The notes below the pieces were generated by a model that saw only the letters and a program-made list of their open reading frames with translations, did no database searches and was not told where the DNA came from. A program made the position numbers and the translations under genes. Of a stretch of 11,979 nt of DNA, positions 1 to 6,228 are shown one piece after another. This stretch comes from Pseudobdellovibrionaceae bacterium (GTDB lineage: Bacteria > Bdellovibrionota > Bdellovibrionia > Bdellovibrionales > JAMPXM01), in NCBI GenBank assembly GCA_913774795.1, contig CAJYIL010000041.1:1-11979 (forward strand), read 5' to 3'. Numbering within the stretch: position 1 is the stretch's first letter; each line of letters opens with the position of its first letter.

Positions 1-407
1 ACTTGATGTACGGCGAAGGCATCTCGTTCGAAGGCGACTTGGTCGACCTCGCTACGAAGTACGAACTCGTCGAGAAGTCGGGTGCTTGGTACTCACTCAA
101 CGGTGAGCGCATGGGTCAAGGCCGCGATCAGGCAAAAGAGTTCTTGAAGAACAACAAGCCTGCGGCACAAGAACTCCGTCGCAAGATCCTCGAGCTCAAC
201 AAGATCGGCGTCATCGCAGCAGACATGATTGCGGCACCAGATGCAGTCATCGCCGACAAGACTGAAGGCGCAGCGGCCGCTGAAGACGTTGCTAAGAAAG
301 CAGCGGCACCAGCAGCACTCGCGGCGAAGGCCTCGAAGTCTGACGCGAAAGCCGAAGCTAAAGCGCCAGCTGCGAAAAAAGCAGCTCGCACTGAAGCTGA
401 GCACTAA
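1..407 (+). CDS. recA: RecA recombinase, C-terminal part (5' end outside window)
   Basis: The frame is open from the left edge and stops with TAA at 405-407. The first ~65 residues match the end of the RecA core and its C-terminal domain: MYGEGIS, then KSGAWYS, then NGERMGQGRDQAKEFL. RecA is the ATP-dependent strand-exchange protein of homologous recombination and the co-protease for LexA cleavage; its Walker motifs lie upstream of the window. Family RecAs usually end in a short acidic tail. Here the last ~50 residues are instead an Ala/Lys-rich low-complexity tail with about 10 Lys/Arg and 8 Asp/Glu, resembling histone-H1-like tails. Two GC-rich hairpins follow the stop. Identity is secure; the role of the tail is unknown. 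Confidence 0.95.
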   Translation, partial: LMYGEGISFEGDLVDLATKYELVEKSGAWYSLNGERMGQGRDQAKEFLKNNKPAAQELRRKILELNKIGVIAADMIAAPDAVIADKTEGAAAAEDVAKKAAAPAALAAKASKSDAKAEAKAPAAKKAARTEAEH

Positions 408-417
408 TCGCCCACGC

Positions 418-443
418 GCGCGCCGCTCTTAAGGTCGGCGCGC
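418..443 (+). terminator. GC-rich stem-loop after recA (possible terminator or 3'-end stabiliser)
   Basis: GCGCGCCG at 418-425 pairs perfectly with CGGCGCGC at 436-443 across a 10-nt loop. It starts 11 nt after the recA stop. The following bases (TCTCTTG) are only partly T-rich, so termination would be inefficient. It may act with the next hairpin as a tandem terminator or protect the 3' end of the recA mRNA. Confidence 0.45.
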
Positions 444-449
444 TCTCTT

Positions 450-477
450 GAGCAGTGTCTCCGGCGAGACGCTGCTC
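450..477 (+). terminator. Second stem-loop after recA (12-bp stem, tetraloop)
   Basis: Positions 450-461 pair with 466-477 over 12 bp with one G-U wobble, closed by a CGGC tetraloop. The downstream TCCTTGTCC is a poor U-tract. This is a very stable hairpin that probably defines the 3' end of the recA transcript, either as a weak intrinsic terminator or as an exonuclease block. It could also be the first helix of the structured RNA region that follows. Confidence 0.5.
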
Positions 478-502
478 TCCTTGTCCTCGGTAACTAAAAT
501 CT

Positions 503-733
503 GAGCTTTTTGCTTGTGAAAAGCTCGGCATCGCCAGCGGCGATGCGAACACAAGCAGTAGCCGCGCGCTTCCTCCCCCAAAGCAAGGCGCGGCTTCTCG
601 GGCGGCACGTATCCCCATGTGCCGCCTCTCCCTTAAGGTTCAAAGGCGTGTTTCGCGGGTGGTCCGACCTGACGAAACAACGAAGCGCCAAACTCAAGAG
701 CTCAAGCCCTCCCGCTTGGGCTTTTGTTTTTTG
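503..733 (+). ncRNA. Candidate structured RNA with pseudoknot and terminator (unknown family)
   Basis: Successive strong helices fill this interval. GAGCTTTT 503-510 pairs with 519-526. Its 8-nt loop, TGCTTGTG at 511-518, is the exact complement of CACAAGCA at 550-557, which implies a pseudoknot or a two-state switch. Between them, GCATCGCC 528-535 pairs with 539-546. Then GCCGCGC 561-567 pairs with 588-594, with an inner GCTT/AAGC helix. Next, 601-610 pairs with 617-626 over 10 bp. Finally, TGTTTCG 649-655 pairs with 673-679 and GGCG 645-648 with CGCC 686-689. A good intrinsic terminator follows at 704-733. I see no hallmark of tmRNA, RNase P RNA, SRP RNA, 6S RNA or a c-di-GMP riboswitch. 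No convincing promoter is visible just upstream, so it may be processed from a recA read-through transcript or act as a leader. The structure is seen directly; RNA function is inference. Confidence 0.5.
704..733 (+). terminator. Intrinsic terminator closing the structured RNA region
   Basis: AAGCCC at 704-709 pairs with GGGCTT at 718-723 across an 8-nt loop, followed at once by TTGTTTTTTG (724-733). This is the best-formed rho-independent terminator in the window. AGCTCAA (699-705) and TTGAGCT (731-737) flank it and could extend or compete with the stem. No plus-strand protein gene between recA and this point needs it, which supports an RNA transcript ending here. Confidence 0.75.
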
Positions 734-770
734 AGCTGCAAGGTTTTCGCTAGTCGACGTCTAAGCGGAT

Positions 771-1025
771 ATGGGCATTGAACTCGGTCGAGCCACTGGA
801 TCGATGCAAAACGAACTCACAGAATTTAAGTCACTCGCTTATAAACACAAGTCGATCCAAATTCCGGTTGGCTTTGTCGATTTGCTGACCAGAGATAACA
901 AGGGCGTCGATTTTATTCATCTCGCGCGAAGTTTCCTCGCTCACCCACCGGCGCGCGTACCGAAGCAAGCGCGACTCATGCGTGACATGCAAGTTTTGAA
1001 GCCAATCGTTTCTTCGATCCACTGA
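771..1025 (+). CDS. Doubtful small ORF, 84 aa, no recognised family
   Basis: The frame runs from ATG 771 to TGA 1023-1025. Its codons look like those of neighbouring genes (CTC, TCG, GTC, GAA, CGC), and it starts about 37 nt after the 704-733 terminator. Against it: there is no clear Shine-Dalgarno sequence before the ATG, no signal peptide, no membrane segment and no motif I recognise. The C-terminal half is rich in Arg/Lys. An overlapping minus-strand frame at 831-1031 is an equally unsupported alternative. It could be a short real gene, a remnant of a longer one, or non-coding. Confidence 0.25.
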   Translation: MGIELGRATGSMQNELTEFKSLAYKHKSIQIPVGFVDLLTRDNKGVDFIHLARSFLAHPPARVPKQARLMRDMQVLKPIVSSIH

Positions 1026-1155
1026 AGTCAACCTCGCGCGCCGCTCGATAGAGCTACGAACGAGTCCCGGTTTTCTTAGTCGTGTTTGTAAGAAAAATGA
1101 GTTGAGCCCGATTGGCCTGGCGAATCAAAGACTTGGGCAGCGTGGCGAGGGTGGC
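1026..1155. other. Intergenic stretch with one A/T-rich inverted repeat
   Basis: No gene or RNA gene is recognised here. TTTTCTTA at 1071-1078 is the perfect inverse complement of TAAGAAAA at 1089-1096, with a 10-nt spacer. It is not followed by a T-run on either strand, so it is not a standard terminator. It could be an operator-like dyad or chance. The minus-strand gene ending at 1156 has no clear terminator in this stretch. Confidence 0.35.
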
Positions 1156-1899
1156 TTAGCGGGTTAAAATAAGGGAGTCACCTGACCGAGTCAGGGTAAA
1201 CGAACCGAGTTGTATCGGGGTGAGATGTTCGATAGCGGTGGTGTCGTAGAGGTCGATGATGGCTTTCTTGAACTCGAAGCGCGCATCTCCATCGATCAGA
1301 CGGATGCGAATGTCGAACGGGTGACCGTCGCGGTCAGGCACGGTGAATTGGATCGCGTCGTTGGTGATTTCGCGAGTGCCGGGGAACCATTGGCTCTCGT
1401 GACTCACGCGATCGGCATGTCGTCTCCCAAGAGTCATCTCGAGCGAAACCCAGCGATCAATCGAACGCGGCATGACCGTCCCGACAGGCTTTCGGTCGCG
1501 AACATAATATTTCATGATCCAAGCGACGAAGAGAGAGTCGAGCTCAGTCGAACTGATAGAGATGTAGTCGAACCACGGTTGGCCGTCTGCCGACTTCCGA
1601 TTTTGAATTTTCCAATCGAGCGCGAGTTCTTCGGTAATTTTCGCCGCATCTAAAATCATGGGGTCAATTGTTTGGAAAGCGAGACCAAGCGCGTTTGGGC
1701 GTCGATCCCGAAGAATTTCGAAATACGAACCGGGCCGTGAGCGGAGGTACAAGCCTTCCCACTGATCGTCAGCCGCTTTCACAACGTCATGACGAACTCC
1801 GTAAGGAATGAACTCTTTCAGCTTTTTAAGCGCCTCGAAATCCTCCGCAGACGCATTAATGAAAAAGTGATCGAGCACAAGCATCTGCTGATACGTCAT
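1156..1899 (-). CDS. DUF5829-like protein of unknown function
   Basis: This encodes 247 aa with no signal peptide or membrane segment. Residues ~6-75 contain LVLDHFFINAS, then WEGLYLRSRPGSYFEIL, then NALGLAF. That arrangement resembles the N-terminal half of DUF5829 and, more loosely, vicinal-oxygen-chelate (glyoxalase-like) folds. The family's function is not known, and I assign no reaction. The ATG at 1897-1899 overlaps the stop of the upstream cysteine-peptidase gene as ATGA, which indicates translational coupling and probably a shared role or co-regulation. The protein looks cytoplasmic although its partner is predicted to be exported. The family call is from memory of the motif pattern and is moderate at best; that it is a real gene is well supported by length and coupling. 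Confidence 0.6.
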   Translation of the reverse strand: MTYQQMLVLDHFFINASAEDFEALKKLKEFIPYGVRHDVVKAADDQWEGLYLRSRPGSYFEILRDRRPNALGLAFQTIDPMILDAAKITEELALDWKIQNRKSADGQPWFDYISISSTELDSLFVAWIMKYYVRDRKPVGTVMPRSIDRWVSLEMTLGRRHADRVSHESQWFPGTREITNDAIQFTVPDRDGHPFDIRIRLIDGDARFEFKKAIIDLYDTTAIEHLTPIQLGSFTLTRSGDSLILTR

Positions 1900-2672
1900 C
1901 GTTTTCTCCGGGCCGTGATCAACTCTTCGATCAACACGAAGTCAGGGCCTTCGCGCTGGTCGGTAAAGTAAACTGCATAGGTGGGCTCGGCGAAAGCATC
2001 GGGCTTCACCTTCTTGATCAGCATCTGGCGAAAGCGACGAGGCGACATCGGATCGATGACGTAAAATTCCGAAGGATGGTCGGGATGGTAGCCCGCGATA
2101 ATCACGTAGTGTCCTGAGTTGCGTCGAGAGGCACGAGCGTTTCGCGGATCGTGCACGTGATAGCGGCCGAGAGCCGCGATGACGATCGTGTCGTCACGAA
2201 GCGAGTCGCGCAAGACGTCTGCAGTCACCGAGCCCGAGTACTCTGGATGACGGTCGACGCTCGTGAAGAGTCGAACTTTCGCAGCGATGTTCTCTTCTTT
2301 CAGTGCGCGGACCATCGCATTGGCGACGTCGAAAACAGGTGCGCCCTTCGAGACGAGCCGATCGCCGTTCGGAAAAATATGTTCGACGAGATCTTCGATT
2401 CGGCGCGGGCCCCACATCGGCGACGGTATCCCGTCCACATTATGAAACTTCTCGAGCGCGTTATAGAGGCAGGTCGGCCCGCAGAGCTGAGATCCATCGG
2501 TCGGAATTAAGCCGCTGAGATAGAAATATTCGTGGTTCTGAGAGGCCTTTCCGTATCGATTATCAAGCAAAGGCCCGTGCGAGCGAAACACGGCCTGACA
2601 GGTGTCAGCTGCGTAGACACTGCCGCTCACGAGGAGCGTTATAAAAGAGATCATCGCAACGCAAGAACGCAT
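1896..2672 (-). CDS. Exported C39-like (papain-fold) cysteine peptidase candidate
   Basis: With the start at ATG 2670-2672 the protein is 258 aa. Residues 1-21 form a typical Sec signal peptide ending in SGSVYA before ADTC. The frame extends upstream to 2753, but that would hide the signal peptide inside the protein and overlap the divergent gene, so I chose the internal start; no clear Shine-Dalgarno precedes it. Motifs fit C39-like peptidases: SQLCGPTCLYNAL supplies Gln62 (oxyanion hole) and Cys64, SGHYVIIAGY supplies His188, and YVIDP supplies Asp207. Action on peptides in the periplasm or outside the cell is inferred. There is no ABC-transporter domain, so it is not a bacteriocin exporter. 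Its stop overlaps the start of the DUF5829-like gene by four bases. Its 5' end lies 71 bp from the divergent transglutaminase-like gene. Substrate is unknown. Confidence 0.75.
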   Translation of the reverse strand: MRSCVAMISFITLLVSGSVYAADTCQAVFRSHGPLLDNRYGKASQNHEYFYLSGLIPTDGSQLCGPTCLYNALEKFHNVDGIPSPMWGPRRIEDLVEHIFPNGDRLVSKGAPVFDVANAMVRALKEENIAAKVRLFTSVDRHPEYSGSVTADVLRDSLRDDTIVIAALGRYHVHDPRNARASRRNSGHYVIIAGYHPDHPSEFYVIDPMSPRRFRQMLIKKVKPDAFAEPTYAVYFTDQREGPDFVLIEELITARRKR

Positions 2673-2743
2673 ATGAGTTAGGAGAGCAACAACGTGGCCG
2701 AAGCCTAGTTGCGGGCTCCCGACCTGGATGCAATTCTCACCGG

Positions 2744-4582
2744 ATGCGCACACTCCTTCTGCTCGCTCTTTCGCTCCTGACTCTCAACGCTGAAGCCCGC
2801 TGGGCCGATCCTGCTGAAGCTAGCTATGCGGTCAATTTCGAGAGGCGGAGTTACAAGATTCGCAAAGATGGATCGGCCACGATCACCATCGAATCGCAGA
2901 TCGAAATCTTGAAAGACAGTGCGCGCGAATCTCAAGGTCTCACACGTTTCACTTACGACTCTTCGATCAGCTCGCTGAAAGTTCTCGAGGCCAAGACCAT
3001 TAACCGCGACGGAGTCTTTGAGGTCGCAAAACAAGATCGCGAGGACAAACCGCTTGCGAGTCGGGGAGCTGGGTTTGATGTCATCAATCAAGTCACAATC
3101 GGTTTTCCTCGTGTCAATGTCGGCTCAAAACTTTATCTGAAAACGGTCGAGACCCAACGAAGAGCCGTGATTCCTGGCTATTTCTTTACCCTTCAAGCGC
3201 TTTGGGGTCGCCAGTACCAGAGCTACACGCTAGACGTCGAAGCCGAGCGCCCGATTTTCTTCAACGCTCACGATCCCGAAGGCTATCTCGACGTGAAAAC
3301 GTCGGAGCGCAAAATCCACCTCGCACTCAAAAAAACCTATTTCAAAAATATCGTTGAAGAGAGTGATGAGTTTTACGATTCGCGAAACTTCGTTTGGTTC
3401 TCGTATTCGACAACGAAAGATTGGACGGAATTCCCGAAGGAAACATTGGCGGCTTACGAAAAAGACCTCACCTCACCGCTTCCGAAGAGCTACGAGTCAA
3501 TTCTAGAGAGAGCCAAAAAGAAGAAAACGCCGATCGATCAGATCAACGCCGTCACGAGCGAAATCGCCTCGCAAATTCGCTATGTCGGTGAATGGCGCGA
3601 GCTCGAAGGCCTTTGGCATCCACGCAGTCTCGAGACGATCACGACGATGGGTTTCGGCGACTGCAAAGATTTTTCGGTCAGCACTGGCGCGATCTTGCGG
3701 CAGATGGGATTCGATACGCACGTCGCCTGGATCATGCGTCGCCGTGAGTTCGAGACAGGTCCGCTCGACGACAAAGTCTTGAACGTCAATCACGCGATTG
3801 TGCGCGCTGAAAAAGACGGGCAAGTTTACTGGATTGATCCGACCAATTCGACAAGCCAGGCGCAAACCCTCTACGCCGATATCGCCAAGCGCCGCACCTA
3901 CGTGCTTTACACAGATTCGATCGCCCTCGATCAAACGCCGGCCATGTCGTCAGATCAAGGCGAGATGAAATTCACAACAGCGATCGACTTTTCAAATTGG
4001 AAAGCTCAAGGTGTCGCGGAGTTTCGCGGTCGCACGGCGGAGGCCTGGGCCGGAAACGAACTGAGGAGCGACAAACGCGCGATCAATTATTCGTTAATTG
4101 GATGGGTCGCGGATCGGTCGCGCGTCGTCGATTGGAGCATGGGGAGCTATGACCTGACTTCACGGATCGTGCAGGATCTCTCGATCCCGTTTTCGTACTC
4201 GCTTGCACCGACACTTGAGCAAACGACAAGTGGGCCCGGGTTTGAAATTCGCTCACCATTTTTCGTCGAGCGGTTTCGCGTGCGGCGCGCGAATCGCGTG
4301 ACGGATTTACTTCTCGCAAACCCGCAGCAGCTCAATCGCGAATATAAAATCAAAGGCCGTCATGTTCAGCTCGCTAAGCCGATCAAGTGCGAAGGCGATT
4401 CACCATGGTCCGCGTTCAAGCGCGAGATCACAAGCGAGCCCGGCGGCGAAGTGAAGTTCACCGATCACCTCGAGATCAAAGTTCTGCATGTTCAGGCGAA
4501 AGATCTGCAGACCGACGAGTTCGCCAAATTCCAGGCGAAGATTCTGGATTGCATGCAGGAGACGATCATCGTCTTCAAGTGA
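2744..4582 (+). CDS. Exported DUF3857 / transglutaminase-like domain protein
   Basis: The protein is 612 aa with a signal peptide at residues ~1-18 (MRTLLLLALS, then a small-residue stretch). Residues ~25-245 resemble DUF3857, the beta-rich domain that usually precedes a transglutaminase-like core. Residues ~260-370 are that core, with Cys307 in GFGDCKDFS, His350 in NVNHAIVRA and Asp365 in VYWIDPTN, so the catalytic triad is intact. Residues ~385-612 are a beta-rich tail like that of other DUF3857 proteins, with no membrane helix. Family members are secreted or periplasmic; whether they act as proteases, amidases or crosslinkers is generally unknown. No strong Shine-Dalgarno is visible before the ATG; the start is chosen for the signal peptide. 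It diverges from the C39-like peptidase gene. Its last six codons and stop lie inside the first copy of a 40-bp direct repeat. Confidence 0.85.
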   Translation: MRTLLLLALSLLTLNAEARWADPAEASYAVNFERRSYKIRKDGSATITIESQIEILKDSARESQGLTRFTYDSSISSLKVLEAKTINRDGVFEVAKQDREDKPLASRGAGFDVINQVTIGFPRVNVGSKLYLKTVETQRRAVIPGYFFTLQALWGRQYQSYTLDVEAERPIFFNAHDPEGYLDVKTSERKIHLALKKTYFKNIVEESDEFYDSRNFVWFSYSTTKDWTEFPKETLAAYEKDLTSPLPKSYESILERAKKKKTPIDQINAVTSEIASQIRYVGEWRELEGLWHPRSLETITTMGFGDCKDFSVSTGAILRQMGFDTHVAWIMRRREFETGPLDDKVLNVNHAIVRAEKDGQVYWIDPTNSTSQAQTLYADIAKRRTYVLYTDSIALDQTPAMSSDQGEMKFTTAIDFSNWKAQGVAEFRGRTAEAWAGNELRSDKRAINYSLIGWVADRSRVVDWSMGSYDLTSRIVQDLSIPFSYSLAPTLEQTTSGPGFEIRSPFFVERFRVRRANRVTDLLLANPQQLNREYKIKGRHVQLAKPIKCEGDSPWSAFKREITSEPGGEVKFTDHLEIKVLHVQAKDLQTDEFAKFQAKILDCMQETIIVFK

Positions 4583-4601
4583 GCTCGTGAAGCGCCTGGA
4601 G
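4562..4601 (+). repeat. 40-bp direct repeat, left copy
   Basis: This is identical over 40 bp to 6189-6228 in the same orientation; identity stops sharply on both sides (G before and T after here, T before and C after there). It contains the last six codons and TGA of the transglutaminase-like gene. The complement of the lysC stop codon also occurs here, at 4575-4577. It is either a target-site duplication or an attachment-site core. Confidence 0.95.
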
Positions 4602-4605
4602 TATT

Positions 4606-5664
4606 CTATTTTTTCTTGCGAAAGTATTCGCTCAGCATGATCGATGCCGATAAGCGCGTTTCTATGACTGGATTTCCGAGTTTAATTGCCAACTCAGCAC
4701 CTTCGCGCGCGTAGGCAGCCAGGAGCCGACTTGTGTCACCTAACTTGGCAGTGTTTAGTTCCATACAAACAGCCGTGCCAGATATTTGCGTGCTGTCTGT
4801 AGATTTAGCTCCGCCAGCCAACCTCAGCGCGGCACTCCCGCTTCCTAAAGCAAATGAACCACCGTCGCTGCAGAGCCTGCTGGTCATATAAAGTCCAAAG
4901 CCTGAGTTGTCCCAATGACCTCGACTAAATTTAATTTTTTTCCCGGGCCAGTTAGCTCCTGATACGCCGGGCAGCATTGCCATCGTTAACGCTTTTTCGT
5001 CTGAAGTTGGAGAGAGATGTGGATTTCTGCTGAGGGCTTGGCGCAGCCCAACCCCTTCATCGACAACAGCAATTTCGACAATACCGGTTCTCTGAAAAAA
5101 CTGAGCGCTAAAAATGACATCAGCAGCCTGGCTATGCTCGATCACATTACGAATGATTTCTCGGAGCGCGTACGTCAGCGTCTCAACCACGGATGCAGAA
5201 ACATTTCGACACAAAATGGTGGCGAGGTTGCGAGCGTCATCTTCGACCACATCTCCAATATCGACGCCTAAGTCGAATGCTCGCCGTCGAATTTCTCCGA
5301 CGGAAATTGTCGTAATCGGCTGGTAGTCACTGTTTCCGGACGCTTCTCCTGGCTCTTTTCCCCAACCCAGTCCGATGTGTTTGAAGAAGCCCATCTGAGC
5401 TGGGTAGGTGAGATGCTGAAAGCTTGTTGCTTGGCAGCTCGCCTTCCGCTCCTTCACGAATTTTCGAATGCCTGACGCAACGATCAGTGTGCCGAACGGC
5501 TTTGAGAATCCGGTTTCGCGAAAGTCGAAAAGGTATTGTTTCGATTCAGGTATTTCGTGAAGCTCTTCCAGGAACTTCAACCCATGGTAAGTATCGAGCC
5601 GTTTAGGCATGGGAATTACGATGCTATTCGCGGAAATTCTAATGTTGAGCGACTTAAATCTCAA
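4606..5664 (-). CDS. STAS-like domain fused to GHKL (HATPase) ATP-binding domain
   Basis: The protein is 352 aa. The TTG start at 5662-5664 is supported by GGAG five bases upstream. Residues ~1-100 look STAS-like (YLFDFRETGFSKPFG, then a region where an anti-sigma antagonist fold fits). Residues ~155-305 are a GHKL ATPase with the N box E169-x3-N173-x3-H177, the G1 box D202-E-G204-V-G206 and the G2 box around G255-F-G257-L. A helical tail of ~45 residues follows. This resembles an anti-sigma kinase and its antagonist joined in one chain. There is no phospho-acceptor His typical of sensor kinases and no membrane segment. Related stand-alone ATP-binding proteins occur in accessory and defence-type regions, but no specific function can be assigned. 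It lies inside the cassette, 162 bp downstream of the small KTSC-like gene and ending 4 bp from the left repeat. Confidence 0.75.
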   Translation of the reverse strand: MRFKSLNIRISANSIVIPMPKRLDTYHGLKFLEELHEIPESKQYLFDFRETGFSKPFGTLIVASGIRKFVKERKASCQATSFQHLTYPAQMGFFKHIGLGWGKEPGEASGNSDYQPITTISVGEIRRRAFDLGVDIGDVVEDDARNLATILCRNVSASVVETLTYALREIIRNVIEHSQAADVIFSAQFFQRTGIVEIAVVDEGVGLRQALSRNPHLSPTSDEKALTMAMLPGVSGANWPGKKIKFSRGHWDNSGFGLYMTSRLCSDGGSFALGSGSAALRLAGGAKSTDSTQISGTAVCMELNTAKLGDTSRLLAAYAREGAELAIKLGNPVIETRLSASIMLSEYFRKKK

Positions 5665-5826
5665 AGCAACTCCATCGGTTTTTTAAATTTCCGATAATTG
5701 AGGAAATCCTAAAAATTCGAATGAGGGAGGCGCGTCAAAGTCGAAAAAAGCGAGAATTGGTTCGGAAGATAATTGCATAAGCTACGCAGCATACAGATTC
5801 GTGACTGCGCCTAGCACTGAGTCAGC

Positions 5827-6054
5827 TCAGCGTAATTTGGCAGCGTAGTTTTTCCGAACTGTCGAACTTATGAAGCTGTTGAGGCCTTCTCCGCGCAAGG
5901 CTAAACTTTTCATGCGATCGACCGAAAGTTTCCCAGGTCGAATCTCGTTGTATAGGTACGTCGATCCATCGCTAAACTGAACAGTGATAGATTCCTCGGT
6001 TATCTCAAACGCTTTTACGCCTGAGTCTCCATTCAAATTTCCGTATCGTTGCAT
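5827..6054 (-). CDS. Small KTSC-like protein, 75 aa
   Basis: I start it at ATG 6052-6054 because GGAGG lies seven bases upstream, an excellent Shine-Dalgarno. An earlier in-frame ATG at 6121-6123 would add 23 residues that look non-coding. The protein opens with MQRYGNLNGDSGV, followed by ITVQFSDGSTYLYN and LALRGEGLNSFISSTVRKNY. This matches a widespread family of short conserved bacterial proteins related to the KTSC domain (a small beta-sheet followed by helices), sometimes found attached to lysyl-tRNA synthetase-like or phage proteins. Function is unknown. It is the first gene of the cassette, co-oriented with the STAS-GHKL gene; a small CTGAG/CTCAG hairpin (5818-5831) overlaps its stop. 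Upstream A/T-rich sequence between 6055 and 6188 would hold the promoter, but I cannot name clear -35/-10 boxes. Confidence 0.7.
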   Translation of the reverse strand: MQRYGNLNGDSGVKAFEITEESITVQFSDGSTYLYNEIRPGKLSVDRMKSLALRGEGLNSFISSTVRKNYAAKLR

Positions 6055-6188
6055 GCTCGGCCCTCCATCAACTACCCACATTTTATCGGTGCAGAGATGA
6101 GAAGCTTGAGGACACTTCTGCAAAAAATAAATCTGATCTGGTTTAGTATTGTTAACCGGCGTAGATTGACGAACATAAGCAGCAGCTT

Positions 6189-6228
6189 ACGATCATCGTC
6201 TTCAAGTGAGCTCGTGAAGCGCCTGGAG
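6189..6228 (+). repeat. 40-bp direct repeat, right copy
   Basis: Exact copy of 4562-4601. On the minus strand it supplies the last eight codons and the TGA (6202-6204) of lysC. The part to the left of 6202 duplicates the end of the transglutaminase-like gene and is no longer needed as coding sequence here. Confidence 0.95.

Larger units (their letters stand above)
4562..6228. mobile_element. Inserted two-gene cassette flanked by 40-bp direct repeats
   Basis: The interior (4602-6188) separates two convergent genes whose shared 3' junction is duplicated exactly at both borders. The shift between copies is 1627 bp, which is the size of the inserted unit including one repeat. It carries two minus-strand genes. 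The downstream gene stops only 4 bp from the left repeat (stop at 4606-4608), and about 134 bp of A/T-rich, promoter-sized sequence separates the upstream gene from the right repeat. I see no transposase, integrase, inverted repeats at the ends or integron attC-like hairpin, so the mechanism is unknown. Spot counts suggest lower G+C inside: 28 of 60 at 5101-5160 and 20 of 60 at 5641-5700, against 34 of 60 at 9061-9120 in flgF. Confidence 0.65.

Noticed and set aside
503..733. tmRNA, RNase P RNA, SRP RNA, 6S RNA or c-di-GMP riboswitch
   Set aside because: No tRNA-like end, no RNase P core motifs, no GGAAGGAAGCAGC-type SRP loop, no long single 6S-type hairpin and no c-di-GMP riboswitch core sequence could be seen by eye.
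831..1031. Minus-strand 66-codon open frame, considered as a transposase remnant
   Set aside because: No transposase motif, no inverted repeats nearby, no ribosome-binding site.
1210..1653. Plus-strand 147-codon open frame
   Set aside because: Antisense to the DUF5829-like gene, which has the better support from translational coupling and family-like sequence.
4640..4670. GCCGATAA on the plus strand as a FliA (sigma-28) -10 box
   Set aside because: It is inside the STAS-GHKL gene, has no TAAA box 15 bp upstream and no gene downstream on that strand.
4602..6188. Integron cassette or insertion sequence
   Set aside because: No attC-like hairpin, no integrase or transposase, no terminal inverted repeats; only the 40-bp direct repeats support an insertion.
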